From NCBI RefSeq assembly GCF_000315625.1, contig NW_005434535.1, positions 168,758 through 191,860 of the forward strand: a stretch of DNA of 23,103 bases, in the 5' to 3' direction. This DNA comes from Guillardia theta CCMP2712 (taxonomy: Eukaryota > Cryptophyceae > Pyrenomonadales > Geminigeraceae). Within the stretch, counting starts at the first letter, position 1, and each line of letters opens with the position of its first letter. Shown in pieces: positions 1-9,158 of this stretch. The position numbers and the translations under genes were made by a program. Under the pieces are notes generated by a model. That model did not search any database. It worked only from the letters and a program-made list of their open reading frames with translations, and was not told the origin of the DNA.

Positions 1-1197
1 ATGATCTCCTTCACAAGCTCCCGGTCGACAGCAAGGCAGGTTTGTGCAGCACACGCCAGCACCTGCTCAACAGGGTCAGCAGCTGCATCCTCCTCCTCCT
101 CCTCCTCCTCCTCCTCCTCCTCCTCCTCCTCCTCCTCCTCCTCCTCCTCCTCCTCCTCCCTGTTCGTCCTCACCTCTCTGTCAACCTGTTGGCCATGTTC
201 CTTTGACGCTGCTTGCTGGGCAGCTTTGAACTCCGACCGGCAGCTCACCGATACAGTAGCGAAGCATTCCTTCATGGCCTTCTTCACCGCGGCTAACTTG
301 GGATGCTTGCCAGCAACCTGCAGCTTCGACCATGCTTCCTTGCAGGTGATGACGCAGTCGTTGATCTGCTTGTAGTACTCCGCCTTGGACGAGCTCGCTA
401 TGTGCAGCTCCTGCATCTTCCTCACGCTAGATACCAGCGTCGAAAGTGCTTCAATGCAGCCGATCCCTCCAGTAATGCTTGCTTCCGCCAGCTCAAGAGG
501 CCTCGTGGCCTTGCGAAGCTCTTCCACGGAGTTTCGTAGCCGTCCAGCATTGCTGCTGAAGTCCTTCAGCCGTTTCATCATGTCCTCCGTCGCAAGGCCT
601 GCTAAGTCCAGCCTTTCTTGGCCCTCTGCTCCAGTTTGGATGGTGGCGATAATATTGCCATTGTGACGGCCGATGAGAGTTTGGTCTGCACATGAGGAGA
701 GCATGTCAGAGATCGTGCTTCCATCCGCACAGAAGATCTACAGTGCTCGATCATCTTCTTCAGCTCCATCGCTCTCCTTCCTTCTGCTCCCCCCAACCTC
801 TCTCGGAGCTTGGCATCTCCGTTGATGGCAGCGATGGCTTCCTTGGCAAGCTCACGTTTCCCCTGCATGACTAGCGTGAGGAGGAGAGACGAGGAGCAGC
901 ATGAGAGTGCAAACCTGCTCGCTAGAGGTGTCAAAGATCAAGTGATCCTTCAAGAGGTCATGCTCGCGGTTGGGGACCGCCGCCTCAACCGCTGCTTTGT
1001 GCGTGTGCCACATCCTTCAGCGTCAAGAGAGCATTTTCCAAGACACCTGCTGCGGTGATCAGCATACCTCGCATGCGACCATCTACATCTGTATAGATCA
1101 GATATGACAGGGTCGTTCTTGGGACCAGATCACCCTATACGTTCATGGACAAACCACTGCGGGGTCGCCCGCGGACGATGGCTGCCTCATGCCCCAT
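1..1197 (-). CDS. Unrecognised helical protein with poly-Glu run, 5' part (3' end off the window)
   Basis: I do not recognise the family. My exon model on the minus strand is 1197-1155, 1088-1047, 991-915, 862-742 and 685-1, with introns of 66, 55, 52 and 56 nt. All phases agree and about 322 residues are visible. The start at 1197 has a strong context (ACC before ATG, G after). The last exon is open for 685 nt and is the best supported; it is rich in Ala, Glu, Lys and Leu with no membrane segment, suggesting a helical or coiled-coil protein. A run of 23 Glu (nt 158-90) follows residues ending QQVDREVRTNR, and the chain continues DAAADPVEQVLACAAQ off the edge. The first two exons are least sure: an in-frame stretch upstream of 1088 looks coding but holds a TAG at 1138-1136, so a different 5' structure or a damaged gene is possible. 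Confidence 0.6.
88..159. repeat. (TCC)24 triplet repeat, coding for poly-Glu on the minus strand
   Basis: Seventy-two bases of perfect TCC repeat. Read on the minus strand in the frame of the surrounding exon it gives 23 Glu codons, all GAG. Perfect codon identity points to recent triplet expansion inside the gene. Confidence 0.9.
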
Positions 1198-1317
1198 GGT
1201 GCTGGGACTTCTGACTTGTTCGAAGTTATAGATCTCTCCTCATCTCCCTCTCCCTCTCCACGTTCCTCTTCTCCTTCCACTGCATCCCCTCCGACAAAAC
1301 TTCCTGCCATGGGGGAA

Positions 1318-1557
1318 AGGGAGAATTGCCAAAATTAACGTTAAATTTCATTTTTGAGTTAAATATAAGTAAAGTGTCATTGATTTTAGTTCTAAAGTAA
1401 AGGGACATAGAGTGAAAATTAAGTTAGAAATGGTTAATTTAGCTTATTTTGTCTGAATTCTGACCAAAACTAGCTCATAAACCTGCTGATTTTGCCAATT
1501 TTAAGATTAAAGTATCTGAATTTAAGTGAATTCTTCTTAAATTTAGTTGGATTTGTC
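1318..1557. other. AT-rich island in a GC-rich region
   Basis: About 240 bases are dominated by A and T (motifs such as TTAAATTT and AATTTTAAG), with abrupt edges against G/C-rich flanks. No reading frame of note is present. It could be a decayed mobile element, an organelle DNA insertion or an unusual promoter region; nothing in it decides between these. Confidence 0.45.
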
Positions 1558-2194
1558 CCTACACGTTCCCGTGCTTCTCTCCATGCTCCATGGAGCCAAC
1601 TCGCGAGAGGAGGAGGGGGGGCAAGGAGGCGAGGAGCGACGTGGTTGTACTGGGTAGACTATGACAACACAAGAGTCCGGGAGAGGAAGTGAAGATGAGG
1701 AGAGCAGAGGAGGGGGAAGGAAGAGGACGGAGTAGAAGCACGAACAGTGAAAGGAAGGGAGAGAGGGTACATCAAAAACAGGAAGATTGGGGGAGTAAAC
1801 CGGAGAACAGTAGATAATATGACCAGAAAGCGAAAGTGAGAAGGACCGAGCAGGACATGAGACACGATGTTAGGAAGGAAGCAAACAAGGGCAGCAAGTG
1901 TAATCAAGAGAATCCTTCCAAGGATAAGCGGCCGATTGGAAAGTTTGAAAGTGGGGACGGTGTGTTGTTTGGCCGTCGTTCACTCGAAGCTAAACCTGTG
2001 AGATGAAAGAAGCGTTGTGATGGGCGCAGGTTTCTTCACAGGAGCATTGAAAGCTGATAGCAGGGAGGGTTGGCATGAGGGGTGGTCCTTTGGACCTACC
2101 AAGAGTGATGTGAAAGGAAAGGAATCTACAAGATCATGATTGATCAAGCTAGAAGTAAACACTATCTTGCAGTATGAGGGGGGTGAGAGGGGGG

Positions 2195-2288
2195 GGTCTT
2201 GGTAGTATTTGAGGGGGAAGGTCTTGGTAGTATTTGAGGGAGAAGGTCTTGGTAGTATTTGAGGGAGAAGGTCTTGGTAGTATTTGAG
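2195..2288 (+). repeat. 25-bp direct tandem repeat, about 3.8 copies
   Basis: The unit GGTCTTGGTAGTATTTGAGG plus GAGAA begins at 2195, 2220, 2245 and 2270. The first copy has one G for A change and the last is partial. It lies 265 bases upstream of the PAM18 start. There are no spacers, so it is a simple minisatellite. Confidence 0.85.
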
Positions 2289-2552
2289 AATAGCTGCAAG
2301 AAGGCATCTGATAAATGGCAGTTTTATGAAGATGGGGAGGTCAAGGGAGGGTGTTCTGAGGGTTGATCCGCTTTCAAAACAAGTGTGCGGGTTGTTGGTA
2401 GCGGTCTATTATGCCTTCCTTGTATGTGAAGAAACGTGTCTGTGTGTTAAGTTGACAGGAGAAGCAATGTTCTTGGCACTGGAGTTCTCACCCAGTTTGT
2501 GCAGCCCACAGACCATTGAGGTTCGTTTCAACCCAAGGAAGGAAACAGCAAG

Positions 2553-3274
2553 ATGGTAAGTCAAGACATCCTCATCCATTTGGAATTCTTTGGTGAGTCA
2601 AAGTTTGGCAGGCGTCTGCGTTCATGATTGCTGCTGGCGTTGCGGCTACCGCCCTCGCTGGAAGAGCCATTCTCCGACATGTGAGTTGTCATCCCGTCTT
2701 CTTTCTTTCTTAGTTGGTTTCTTTCTCCGCTGGTATCTTTCTTCGTTGCTCCCTTCCAGAGTGTTTGTTGGTTAGCTGAGTTGCCCTCAACAGGCCCAGA
2801 GCGGAGGAGCAGCAGGAACAGGAATTTTCCAACACTTGAAGGGGATGGCGGGAATAGGAGGAGGAGTTGACAAGGGATTCGAGGATCCCATGAGCCGCAC
2901 GGAGGCAGCCAAGATTCTAGGAATAAGGTGTGTATCAGTCTCCACTCGTGAGACAGTAGCGGCTACACCATCAAGTTTGCCATGTTCATCTCTCTATGTG
3001 GGGAATTCGCATTCATCGCTGAGTGTTGTCTTTCAGCGCGTCAGCAGACAAGGATACTGTTGCCAAGGTGCACAGGAAACTTATGATTCTCAACCATCCC
3101 GACCGAGGCGGCTCCCCTTACTTGGCATCCAAGGTCTGCACAACGACTTTGCTCTTGTCCTCGCCTGTCTGGATGGTTCCAGCAGTTGCTCACATGATTT
3201 TTTTTGTTGTCTCACAGGTCAACGAAGCAAAGGATGTCCTGTCAGGGAAGATGAGGTCGAATCCGTTTCGATAA
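2553..3274 (+). CDS. PAM18: PAM18/TIM14: J-protein of the mitochondrial import motor
   Basis: Exons are 2553-2555, 2612-2680, 2794-2927, 3037-3133 and 3218-3274, giving 119 residues, the usual size for the family. Pam18 sits in the inner mitochondrial membrane and stimulates the ATPase of matrix Hsp70 as proteins are pulled through TIM23. Residues 2-22 form an Ala-rich membrane segment, 25-50 a Gly-rich linker, and 58-119 a short C-terminal J domain with the HPD triad at 89-91 followed by [18 protein letters not shown], the pattern typical of Pam18/DNAJC19. Introns begin GTAAGT, GTGAGT, GTGTGT and GTCTGC and end in CAG. The first coding exon contributes only the ATG. The stop lies 143 bases from the convergent light-harvesting gene. 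Confidence 0.93.
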
Positions 3275-3417
3275 ATCACTCAATGCCACACTCTAGAGAA
3301 GAGTTCAATGAGGCAATAGAAACATGCATGTACAAGGAGTACTATTGAGCAAAACCACAAGCACCACACTATGACTTTGTACATTTCAGGGTTTAATCAT
3401 TCTAGTATTAGCTACAT

Positions 3418-4191
3418 TTAGTTGAATTTCTGGTGCCAGTCCAAGGTGAGGAGAGCGTTGATGGGGCCCTTGCCGGTGATGAAAGATCCGTGGATCATTC
3501 CAGAGAATCCGAGCATGGCAAGGCGTCCGTTCTTGAGCTCAGCGAGCTCGTAGCGAGCGCGGGCCTGGGGGTTCTTGCCGAAGCCAAGGGGATCGAATCC
3601 AAAGTTTCCAGGGGTGCGTCCATCAGAGAACATGGTGGATCCAGACATCTTAAAGTTGTGGGAGAAGTGCTCAATGGCGCCGATGAAGGCGAAGATCTGC
3701 CAGAGTCCGCCAGCGGGAACCTGGTAGAAGGCCTCGGATCCAACGGGGTTGGAGGTGGCCTCGAAAGGAAGGTGAACAAACTCCTGCACAATGTATCCCA
3801 AGGAGGCGAGCATGCAAACACGGCCGTGCTTGAGCTCAGACTCACGGAGCCACTTGATGTCGTACTTGGAGGAGAAGCCAAACGGGTCAAATCCAACATC
3901 TCCGACCATCTTGCCATCCAACGCGGCGGGGCGGGGGAGGAAGGGGACGGACTGGGACATCTGCTGCATCTTCATGCCTGCAAACCGCGCGTAAGTGTGC
4001 GTGCTGTAAAACGATCCAGGCTTCCTCCTACTCCTCTCCATCCCATGTTTCTCCCGCAAAGCCTCAAGATGTCACAGACGAAACTTACCAGAGACAGCGG
4101 AGGTCTTGGCCCTGACTCCAGCGCTGGGAAGGGTGGGAGCGAAGGCGGAGGCAGCAGCGCATGCGGCGAAGGCGATCACGGCGCGCAGCAT
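3418..4191 (-). CDS. Chlorophyll a/c-type light-harvesting protein, plastid-targeted
   Basis: Exons are 4191-4089 and 3977-3418 with a 111-nt GTAAGT-CAG intron at phase 1, giving 220 residues. It belongs to the three-helix LHC superfamily of thylakoid antenna proteins. The leader [16 protein letters not shown] is a signal peptide followed by FAPTLPS, where the Phe at 17 marks the bipartite plastid presequence of red-lineage complex algae. The intron falls near the end of the presequence. Mature landmarks: [11 protein letters not shown] (59-69); helix 1 with ESELKHGR (80-87), holding the Glu and Arg of the chlorophyll-binding salt bridge; helix 2 around [18 protein letters not shown]; helix 3 with [19 protein letters not shown] and the end GSFITGKGP. 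The start has a good context (GCC before ATG). A weak TATA-like GATAAAG lies about 40 nt upstream. LHC type is secure; the exact subfamily is not. Confidence 0.95.
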
Positions 4192-4359
4192 GGCGGGTGG
4201 ATGTCAGTGAGAGGAGACGCCAGTCCTTTATCTCCCCCCCCCTCTGACGCGTTTCTACCCTACCACATCTTTCCATAATTGATCCTGGTCGAACTTGGGG
4301 GTGGGGCTACCAGGACCCCCATTTCCATGGCACTTGGCACTGTCGTTTCGGCAGTATCA

Positions 4360-4382
4360 GGGTAGGGTATAGTACCCTACCC
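4360..4382. repeat. Perfect inverted repeat, 10-bp arms, 3-nt loop
   Basis: The arm GGGTAGGGTA at 4360-4369 is the exact reverse complement of TACCCTACCC at 4373-4382, with TAG between them. It lies about 170 bases upstream of the light-harvesting start. The same GGGTAG words recur without pairing elsewhere, so this may be a chance or functional pairing of a common upstream motif. Confidence 0.75.
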
Positions 4383-5129
4383 TATATGTGCAGGTTAAGG
4401 ACCAAGGAGATGGTCTGCTCAACAGATGGGGTAGTGGTGCAACAATGAATAAAGTACCGGTACTTTGCGAATGAAATCGGGTGGTCTGTGTAATGAATGC
4501 GGGGTCCATTGAATTAGATGGGTAGTTCTCTCGAGTCGACGGGGTACTTTGTGGGATTTCAGGCTGCAGGTCACAACCGGTCATACCTACCACCCCTCCG
4601 AATTCATAGCGCCCCATCACTAGGACGCACTGATCGAATTGAAAATAAGTAAAATTACAGGTAGCAGAAACCCTGACAATTAAAATACGAGACACACACT
4701 GGTACTAAAATGAGTACCCCACCCTTGTACATCTCTCACAGCAGAGAGTCAGGATATCCCCCCACCCCTCATTCCCTGGCTGTCCATAGGTACAAAAAGT
4801 TTAAAACAATTTTTCCAGTAAAATGTTTTAGAATAATAAAATCCCAACCACCACCTAGAGTCCACAGCTTTACCCCTCTGAAAGACCTCAAAAACAAGGG
4901 GTGGGAAGGGGGATGCCTGGGGTAGTCAGCAAAATAAAAGTTCCTATCCAACCCCTATTCATTCTTTTTCTACCCCTGTAAATGAGCATAATATCGATAC
5001 TTTGTGTAGGGTGGGTAGTGAACCCCGATGTGAAACCTGAGGGGTAGTCAGTAAAGATGAAGTAAATCTTGAGATCAGAGGAAAAGGAAAGAAAATTAGC
5101 TAAGCATGGTATCCGGCGGCCCGAGAAAC

Positions 5130-5870
5130 CTGGTGACCTGACTACAATTACTCGGATGACTCCGAGCACAGCGGCACCGTACTGTACGGTCCGGTATCCC
5201 AGCTGCCGCGACCGGACGGTCGGACCGCGGCACTACCGGGTCAGTCCAGAAGTTTGAAGCCGGGCGACCGGCCCCGCGGGGCGGCAGGCCGCTCAGACTA
5301 GTACCCCGGGCGCCGGTACGCCGTACTACCGGCGGCGTAGTACCGTGACCGCCGGGGGCCGGGCGACCGGGCGGCCCGGCCTGTGATCGGACCGGATCGG
5401 ACGGCGGCGTACGGTACGCCGGTGGGCCGTACCGGCGGCGTCACGGCCGCGCCTTCAAGTTCAACCAACTCGCCCCCCCGTACGGTATGATACTGCGGCC
5501 ACAGTCCGACTCATCACAGACTCCGAGTCACGGTAACTGGGCGGCGGGGGGAGCACAGTGCACTGACAGAAAGCTCGAGACTGCAAACTATCCGATGCCA
5601 TGATGATCGGATCGGTGATCCGACTGATCATCCGATCCGACTCGGATGATGATCCGATCAGCACTACCGTACTACTGCGGCCACCGTGGGCCTCGGGGAC
5701 TCGGATGGGGCCGGCGCTCGGAAGTCGGTGATTCAAGACCGTCAGAGTCACTGCACGGTACGGTACCGTCCGTCCGATCCCACAAACCGTTTATCATCTG
5801 ATGATCCAACACTGATACACATGCACTGTGCACTCTTGACTGAGTAGTCTGTTATCGGAGGACCAGGGCT
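5130..5870. other. GC-rich palindromic-word island 3' of tetraspan gene 1
   Basis: The text is unlike the rest of the window: it lacks the usual purine or pyrimidine runs and is dense in GTAC, CCGG, CGGTAC, GATC and TCCGA/TCGGA. Examples are GGCGTACGGTACGCC at 5406-5420 (7-bp arms) and interleaved GATCGGATC/GATCCGATC words around 5600-5660. No reading frame looks coding. A similar island lies 3' of the second tetraspan gene. Confidence 0.55.
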
Positions 5871-5873
5871 TGT

Positions 5874-7524
5874 TCATGTCTCCGATGATTGACCACGGAT
5901 CTTATCAAGTTCCCGGCTCGCCTCCTCTGTCCTTGATGCCGCACTCGGAGACCGATCCGTCTCCGACGTCCTCGGCGCTACTGCCAGCTCACCGTTGACA
6001 ATTTCTTCATGCTTCCACATGTCAGGACGCAACTCTGATCCAAGAAGCGACTCTTGCTCCACAGCCCCCGATGTCAATGGCGTGCCGGACGACCGCACGT
6101 GGGGGGGTTCGTTCACTGAAGTTCCTCTCGACCCTTGCTTCATCCTCCTCTCCTCCTCTCTCTGTATCTTCAGAGCCATCTCATAGTCTGCTTCTTGCTG
6201 CTGCAACGAGCTGACATTGGGAACACCATTGTGTAACCTTGCGCTTCCCGCTTGAGGGTAGAACACTTCTGGTCTTGTCACAGGAGGGTAAAGGGCTCCT
6301 GCGGGAGGGTAGAGCCCCCCTCCTCCAAACGGACCAGCATGAGGATGAGGAATTCCTCCAGCAGCCATGCCCCCTCCATGAGGGTAGTAGCCTCCTAGCC
6401 CTGCCACCTGGGGATACTGTGGCACCATCCCTACCCCATGGCCTCCTGCCGAGGGCAGGGTCCCGGCGACCTGCGCGATGGGCATAGCGTTCGACGCTCC
6501 CTCAGCAGCAACCGAGTTGCTGCCCTCCCACTCCTCGGGCTGGCAGCATAGCCCGCACATGACGATGGAGAAGGCCAGCTGGTAGATGGATAGGATGATG
6601 TTGAGGGAGGCGATAGCCCACGTGCTGCCCACGTACCTGCCGCAGAAGCTGTTGTCGTATGACACGTAGGACGAAGCTGTGAGATGCGAGGGATCAGCGA
6701 GACGCGAGGGAGATCGAACACGAGGAGGCAGCATTGAGAGCATGGAATGAAGCGCATGCATGCATGGAGTACTCACAACAGTATGCCGACGCCGTCGACG
6801 CAAGCACGGTGGGCATGATCACCCCAACAGTGGAAGCGATGGTGCCAAGAATGAGGCAGGTGAGGTTGACGCCAGCAGCGATCTTGCTCTTGTAGATACT
6901 AGTCAAGATGCCCACACACCCGAAGACAAGGGGGAAGACCACAGGGATGGTCCCCATGAGCGCCAAGATCAGGAGAACGTCCTGGGCTGACTGTCTGTAG
7001 GCCTCACACTGATAGTTGCTGTAAGCTCCTCCGTAGTAGCCTGAGTTGTAGTACTGAGAGGCGCTGGTGGCGTAGGCAGATTGGTAGGCCGAGTAGTAGC
7101 CGGCACTAGCATAAGCCGGTGTTAATCCACTACTGTAGGTTCCTGGGATGTAGCCGGCAGAGGTTTGAGCAGAGTTGTACGCTGCAGCTTGCCCGGTGTA
7201 GTAGTACTGATTGGAGGAAGAGTAGCCCGAGCAGTACCCCATGTTGAACCCGGTGTTGAATCCCGCATGGTACCCCTGGTTGTATGCCGCCTGAGCTCCA
7301 GCGCTGTATGCTGCTGCATACCCCGAGTTGTACCCGGGGGTGAATCCCGAGTTGAATCCTGAGTTGAAAGATCCTTTGTTGTTGTTGTAGCCTGAGCCGA
7401 TGGAATTGCAGGTGTTTGGGATCTTGTACGTAGCCGCAACGATCCCAGCGATCAGAAGACCGAGGCCAAGCACCATGTTGACGATGCTCAGGGGAAGAAC
7501 AGCAGCGATAGCACATCTGCACAT
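5874..7524 (-). CDS. Tetraspan membrane protein 1, Tyr/Gly-rich first loop and long tail
   Basis: Exons are 7524-6777 and 6676-5874 with a 100-nt GTGAGT-CAG intron at phase 1; 516 residues. Four hydrophobic segments: about 7-32, 183-208, 218-245 and 266-292. The first loop (34-173) is bounded by Cys39 and Cys173 and is very rich in Tyr, Gly, Ser and Ala; residues 53-101 follow a tetrapeptide rule [F/Y]-x-x-G. The second loop is short with Cys at 249 and 261. After TM4 comes MCGLCCQPEEW, then PIAQVAGTLP, a Pro/Tyr/Gly-rich part (YPPAGALYPPV) and a charged end. DYEMALKIQREEE resembles a ubiquitin-interacting-type helix, but this is only a look-alike. The shape recalls four-helix MARVEL or claudin-like proteins; I cannot assign a family. 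The loop probably faces outside or a lumen. It is a tandem paralogue of the gene at 9159-10159. Confidence 0.88.
7213..7368 (-). repeat. Degenerate 12-bp coding repeat giving [F/Y]-x-x-G units
   Basis: Residues 53-104 of tetraspan protein 1 read FNSG FNSG FTPG YNSG YAAA, then YSAG AQAA YNQG YHAG FNTG, then FNMG YCSG YSSS: 13 units of four residues, each but one starting with an aromatic residue. Codons differ between units, so the period is kept at protein level rather than by a fresh DNA expansion. Confidence 0.85.
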
Positions 7525-9158
7525 GTTTGATACCTTCCTGGAAAACTTTTGAGCTCTAGTGATGCTAGCCGGGTGATGCTAGAGGCGATCGCGGAAGTAG
7601 CAGGCAAGTCGCGAGGGTTCCTAAGAAGAAGAGAAGAGCAAAGGGGGGGGGGGGGGATGATAAGAGTGGGGTGAATCGGAGCACGAGCAGGAGCAGCTTC
7701 CGCTGGGTAGGGTCAGCGGGAGCAGGAGCAGAGACCAGGTGTGCTGACTGTAGAGTCTTGGAGGGCGAAGGGGAGGGAGGGTAGGAGAAAAGGGAGGGAA
7801 GGGACTTAGTTCGGAGGACGGGCAGAGGCGGGGAAGGCGGGCGGGGGGGAGGGACTGAGGGCGGGGGTGGCGGGAGGGAGCAGGGCGGGGGCAGGGTCAC
7901 CGCTGGTGGGAACGTAACCTTGAGGAGCGGAGACCCCTATCTACTACTTTCTCAGCTGGGGGATCCTACGGGTGGGTGATACTACCCACCTACGGTATTT
8001 GTGGGGTCCAGGAAGTACTGTTGTCATCCGAGGGGCGAGGAGGTCAATGGTCAAGGGAGGGGTAGGGGTAGTGACCCCACCCCCGTTGTTTTAAGGCTCC
8101 TTTTGCGGCCTTTCAGGTGGCTCCCCGTCGCAGGATAATGAGGCCGCACGAACTCTCGCCGTTCTGATTTTACTTAACTTTGAGTAATAAAGGGAGTACC
8201 GTTTCTACCGGTACTACGGTAGTACCGGGTAAAAACCGTTTGAGTGTCGGACTCGGCCCGGGCCTCACGGAGTCCGATTAGTTCAACTCAACGGTTACTA
8301 GTAGTCAGTAACTGACTACCGTACTGAGCCGTTACTGACCGTACTACTAGCCAGGCAGTTGGAATGGGCCCCGGCCCGGAATACCGGCGCACCGGGGCGA
8401 TCTGACGAGTCGGAGAGCAGCCTCAGAGTCAGTGGACCATACGTTCGGAAGTTCCGATGAAGTCAGTGGGGAATCAATTCTCAACCAAACAGCTAGCCTG
8501 AAATTTACACTGCTCAGTGTTCAACAGTTGTGAACACTGAACTCCAGAGTGACAGGAGTTAAGTTTTGTTTACTATAAACGGTACGGGAGGCACTCCGGT
8601 CTGAGTGTCTATGTATGTGAGATACTACTGGCGACTGAGATGTGTACAGCACCCGGTACATGTAACTTGTAACAGGTCAGTGTTGAATATCCTATACTAG
8701 TTTGATATGCGTCATATTGCGTCAGTACCAAACTTTCAGCCTCCGTTCCAATACTCAGACCGCTGACCCACTCCAGTCCGAGCTCAGTCCCACTGGTACT
8801 GTCAGTGATTGCTGATGTACTCGCTGCCACTAGTACAGTGGATGATGCCACATGGTACGAGCATTAAAACTCCCATATCGGACTTTTACAGCATCACTTT
8901 CAGCAGAGCACGGCACGGCACGACGCACGGCGCATTATCAGTGTTTATCAGTCTATCAAACTTCCTTCTTCTATCCTCTTTCTCTACCATGATCCGCCGC
9001 CGAATGACCCGGTTGTCTCAGTATCACGCTTCCGAAGTTCCGCCGCCAGCGGCTCAGGCCTGGGGTTATCAGTACCAGATGCCAGTGGGCATGATGAACA
9101 AGCCCTGATCATCCTTGCTCCTGGGACTGCGGCGGCAGTTTAGTGGCAACTTTCAAGT
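7525..9158. other. Intergenic region between the tetraspan paralogues
   Basis: From 7525 to about 7900 it is purine-rich, with a run of 12 or more G near 7650, and should hold the upstream region of tetraspan gene 1. From 7960 to 8095 it carries GGTGGGT/ACCCACC and GGGGTAGGGGTAG words. From about 8150 to 8960 it becomes the second GC-rich palindromic-word island. No supported gene is present; short frames at 8609-8851 and 8809-9108 have no family features. Confidence 0.6.
8150..8960. other. Palindromic-word island 3' of tetraspan gene 2
   Basis: Like the island at 5130-5870, it is dense in ACTG, GTAC, CAGT, TACCG and TCCGA-type words (for example GTACTGAGCCGTTACTGACC near 8320) and lacks the purine or pyrimidine tracts seen elsewhere. 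It lies 3' of tetraspan gene 2, as the other island lies 3' of gene 1. No coding signal was found. Confidence 0.5.

Larger units (their letters stand above)
1198..2552. other. Intergenic region, no gene seen
   Basis: This lies between the minus-strand gene ending at 1197 and PAM18, so it should hold two divergent promoters. Reading frames here are short and lack protein-like composition. It contains an AT-rich island (about 1318-1557), a purine-rich stretch (about 1600-1900) and the 25-bp tandem repeat at 2195-2288. I could not identify a TATA box or other core promoter element. Confidence 0.6.
4192..5873. other. Intergenic region with CTACCC/GGGTAG motifs and a GC-rich island
   Basis: It lies upstream of the light-harvesting gene and downstream of the first tetraspan gene; no coding exon is convincing. 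From 4290 to 5050 it is AT-balanced and carries repeated GGGTAG or CTACCCC words, including a perfect hairpin at 4360-4382. From about 5130 to 5870 it changes sharply to a GC-rich text made of short palindromes, described separately. Confidence 0.6.

Noticed and set aside
1-375. Plus-strand frame with a poly-Ser run (and a poly-Pro frame beside it)
   Set aside because: It is the shadow of the TCC repeat; the minus strand carries an ordinary protein-like exon on both sides of the repeat.
1027-1138. Reading through the 55-nt intron at 992-1046 as coding (VLENALLTLKDVAHAQ)
   Set aside because: The frame looks protein-like but runs into a stop after AQSSG, and only removal of the 55 bases (GTGTCT to GCAG) joins to the clearly coding exon at 991. 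Some doubt remains.
2195-2288. CRISPR-like repeat
   Set aside because: Copies are directly adjacent without spacers and the genome is eukaryotic; a simple minisatellite.
3433-4278. Long plus-strand frame opposite the light-harvesting gene
   Set aside because: It is the antisense of a clearly identified LHC gene and has no features of its own.
8609-9108. Small frames inside the second palindromic-word island
   Set aside because: About 80-100 codons each, with no domain, no splice support and composition set by the island's unusual words.
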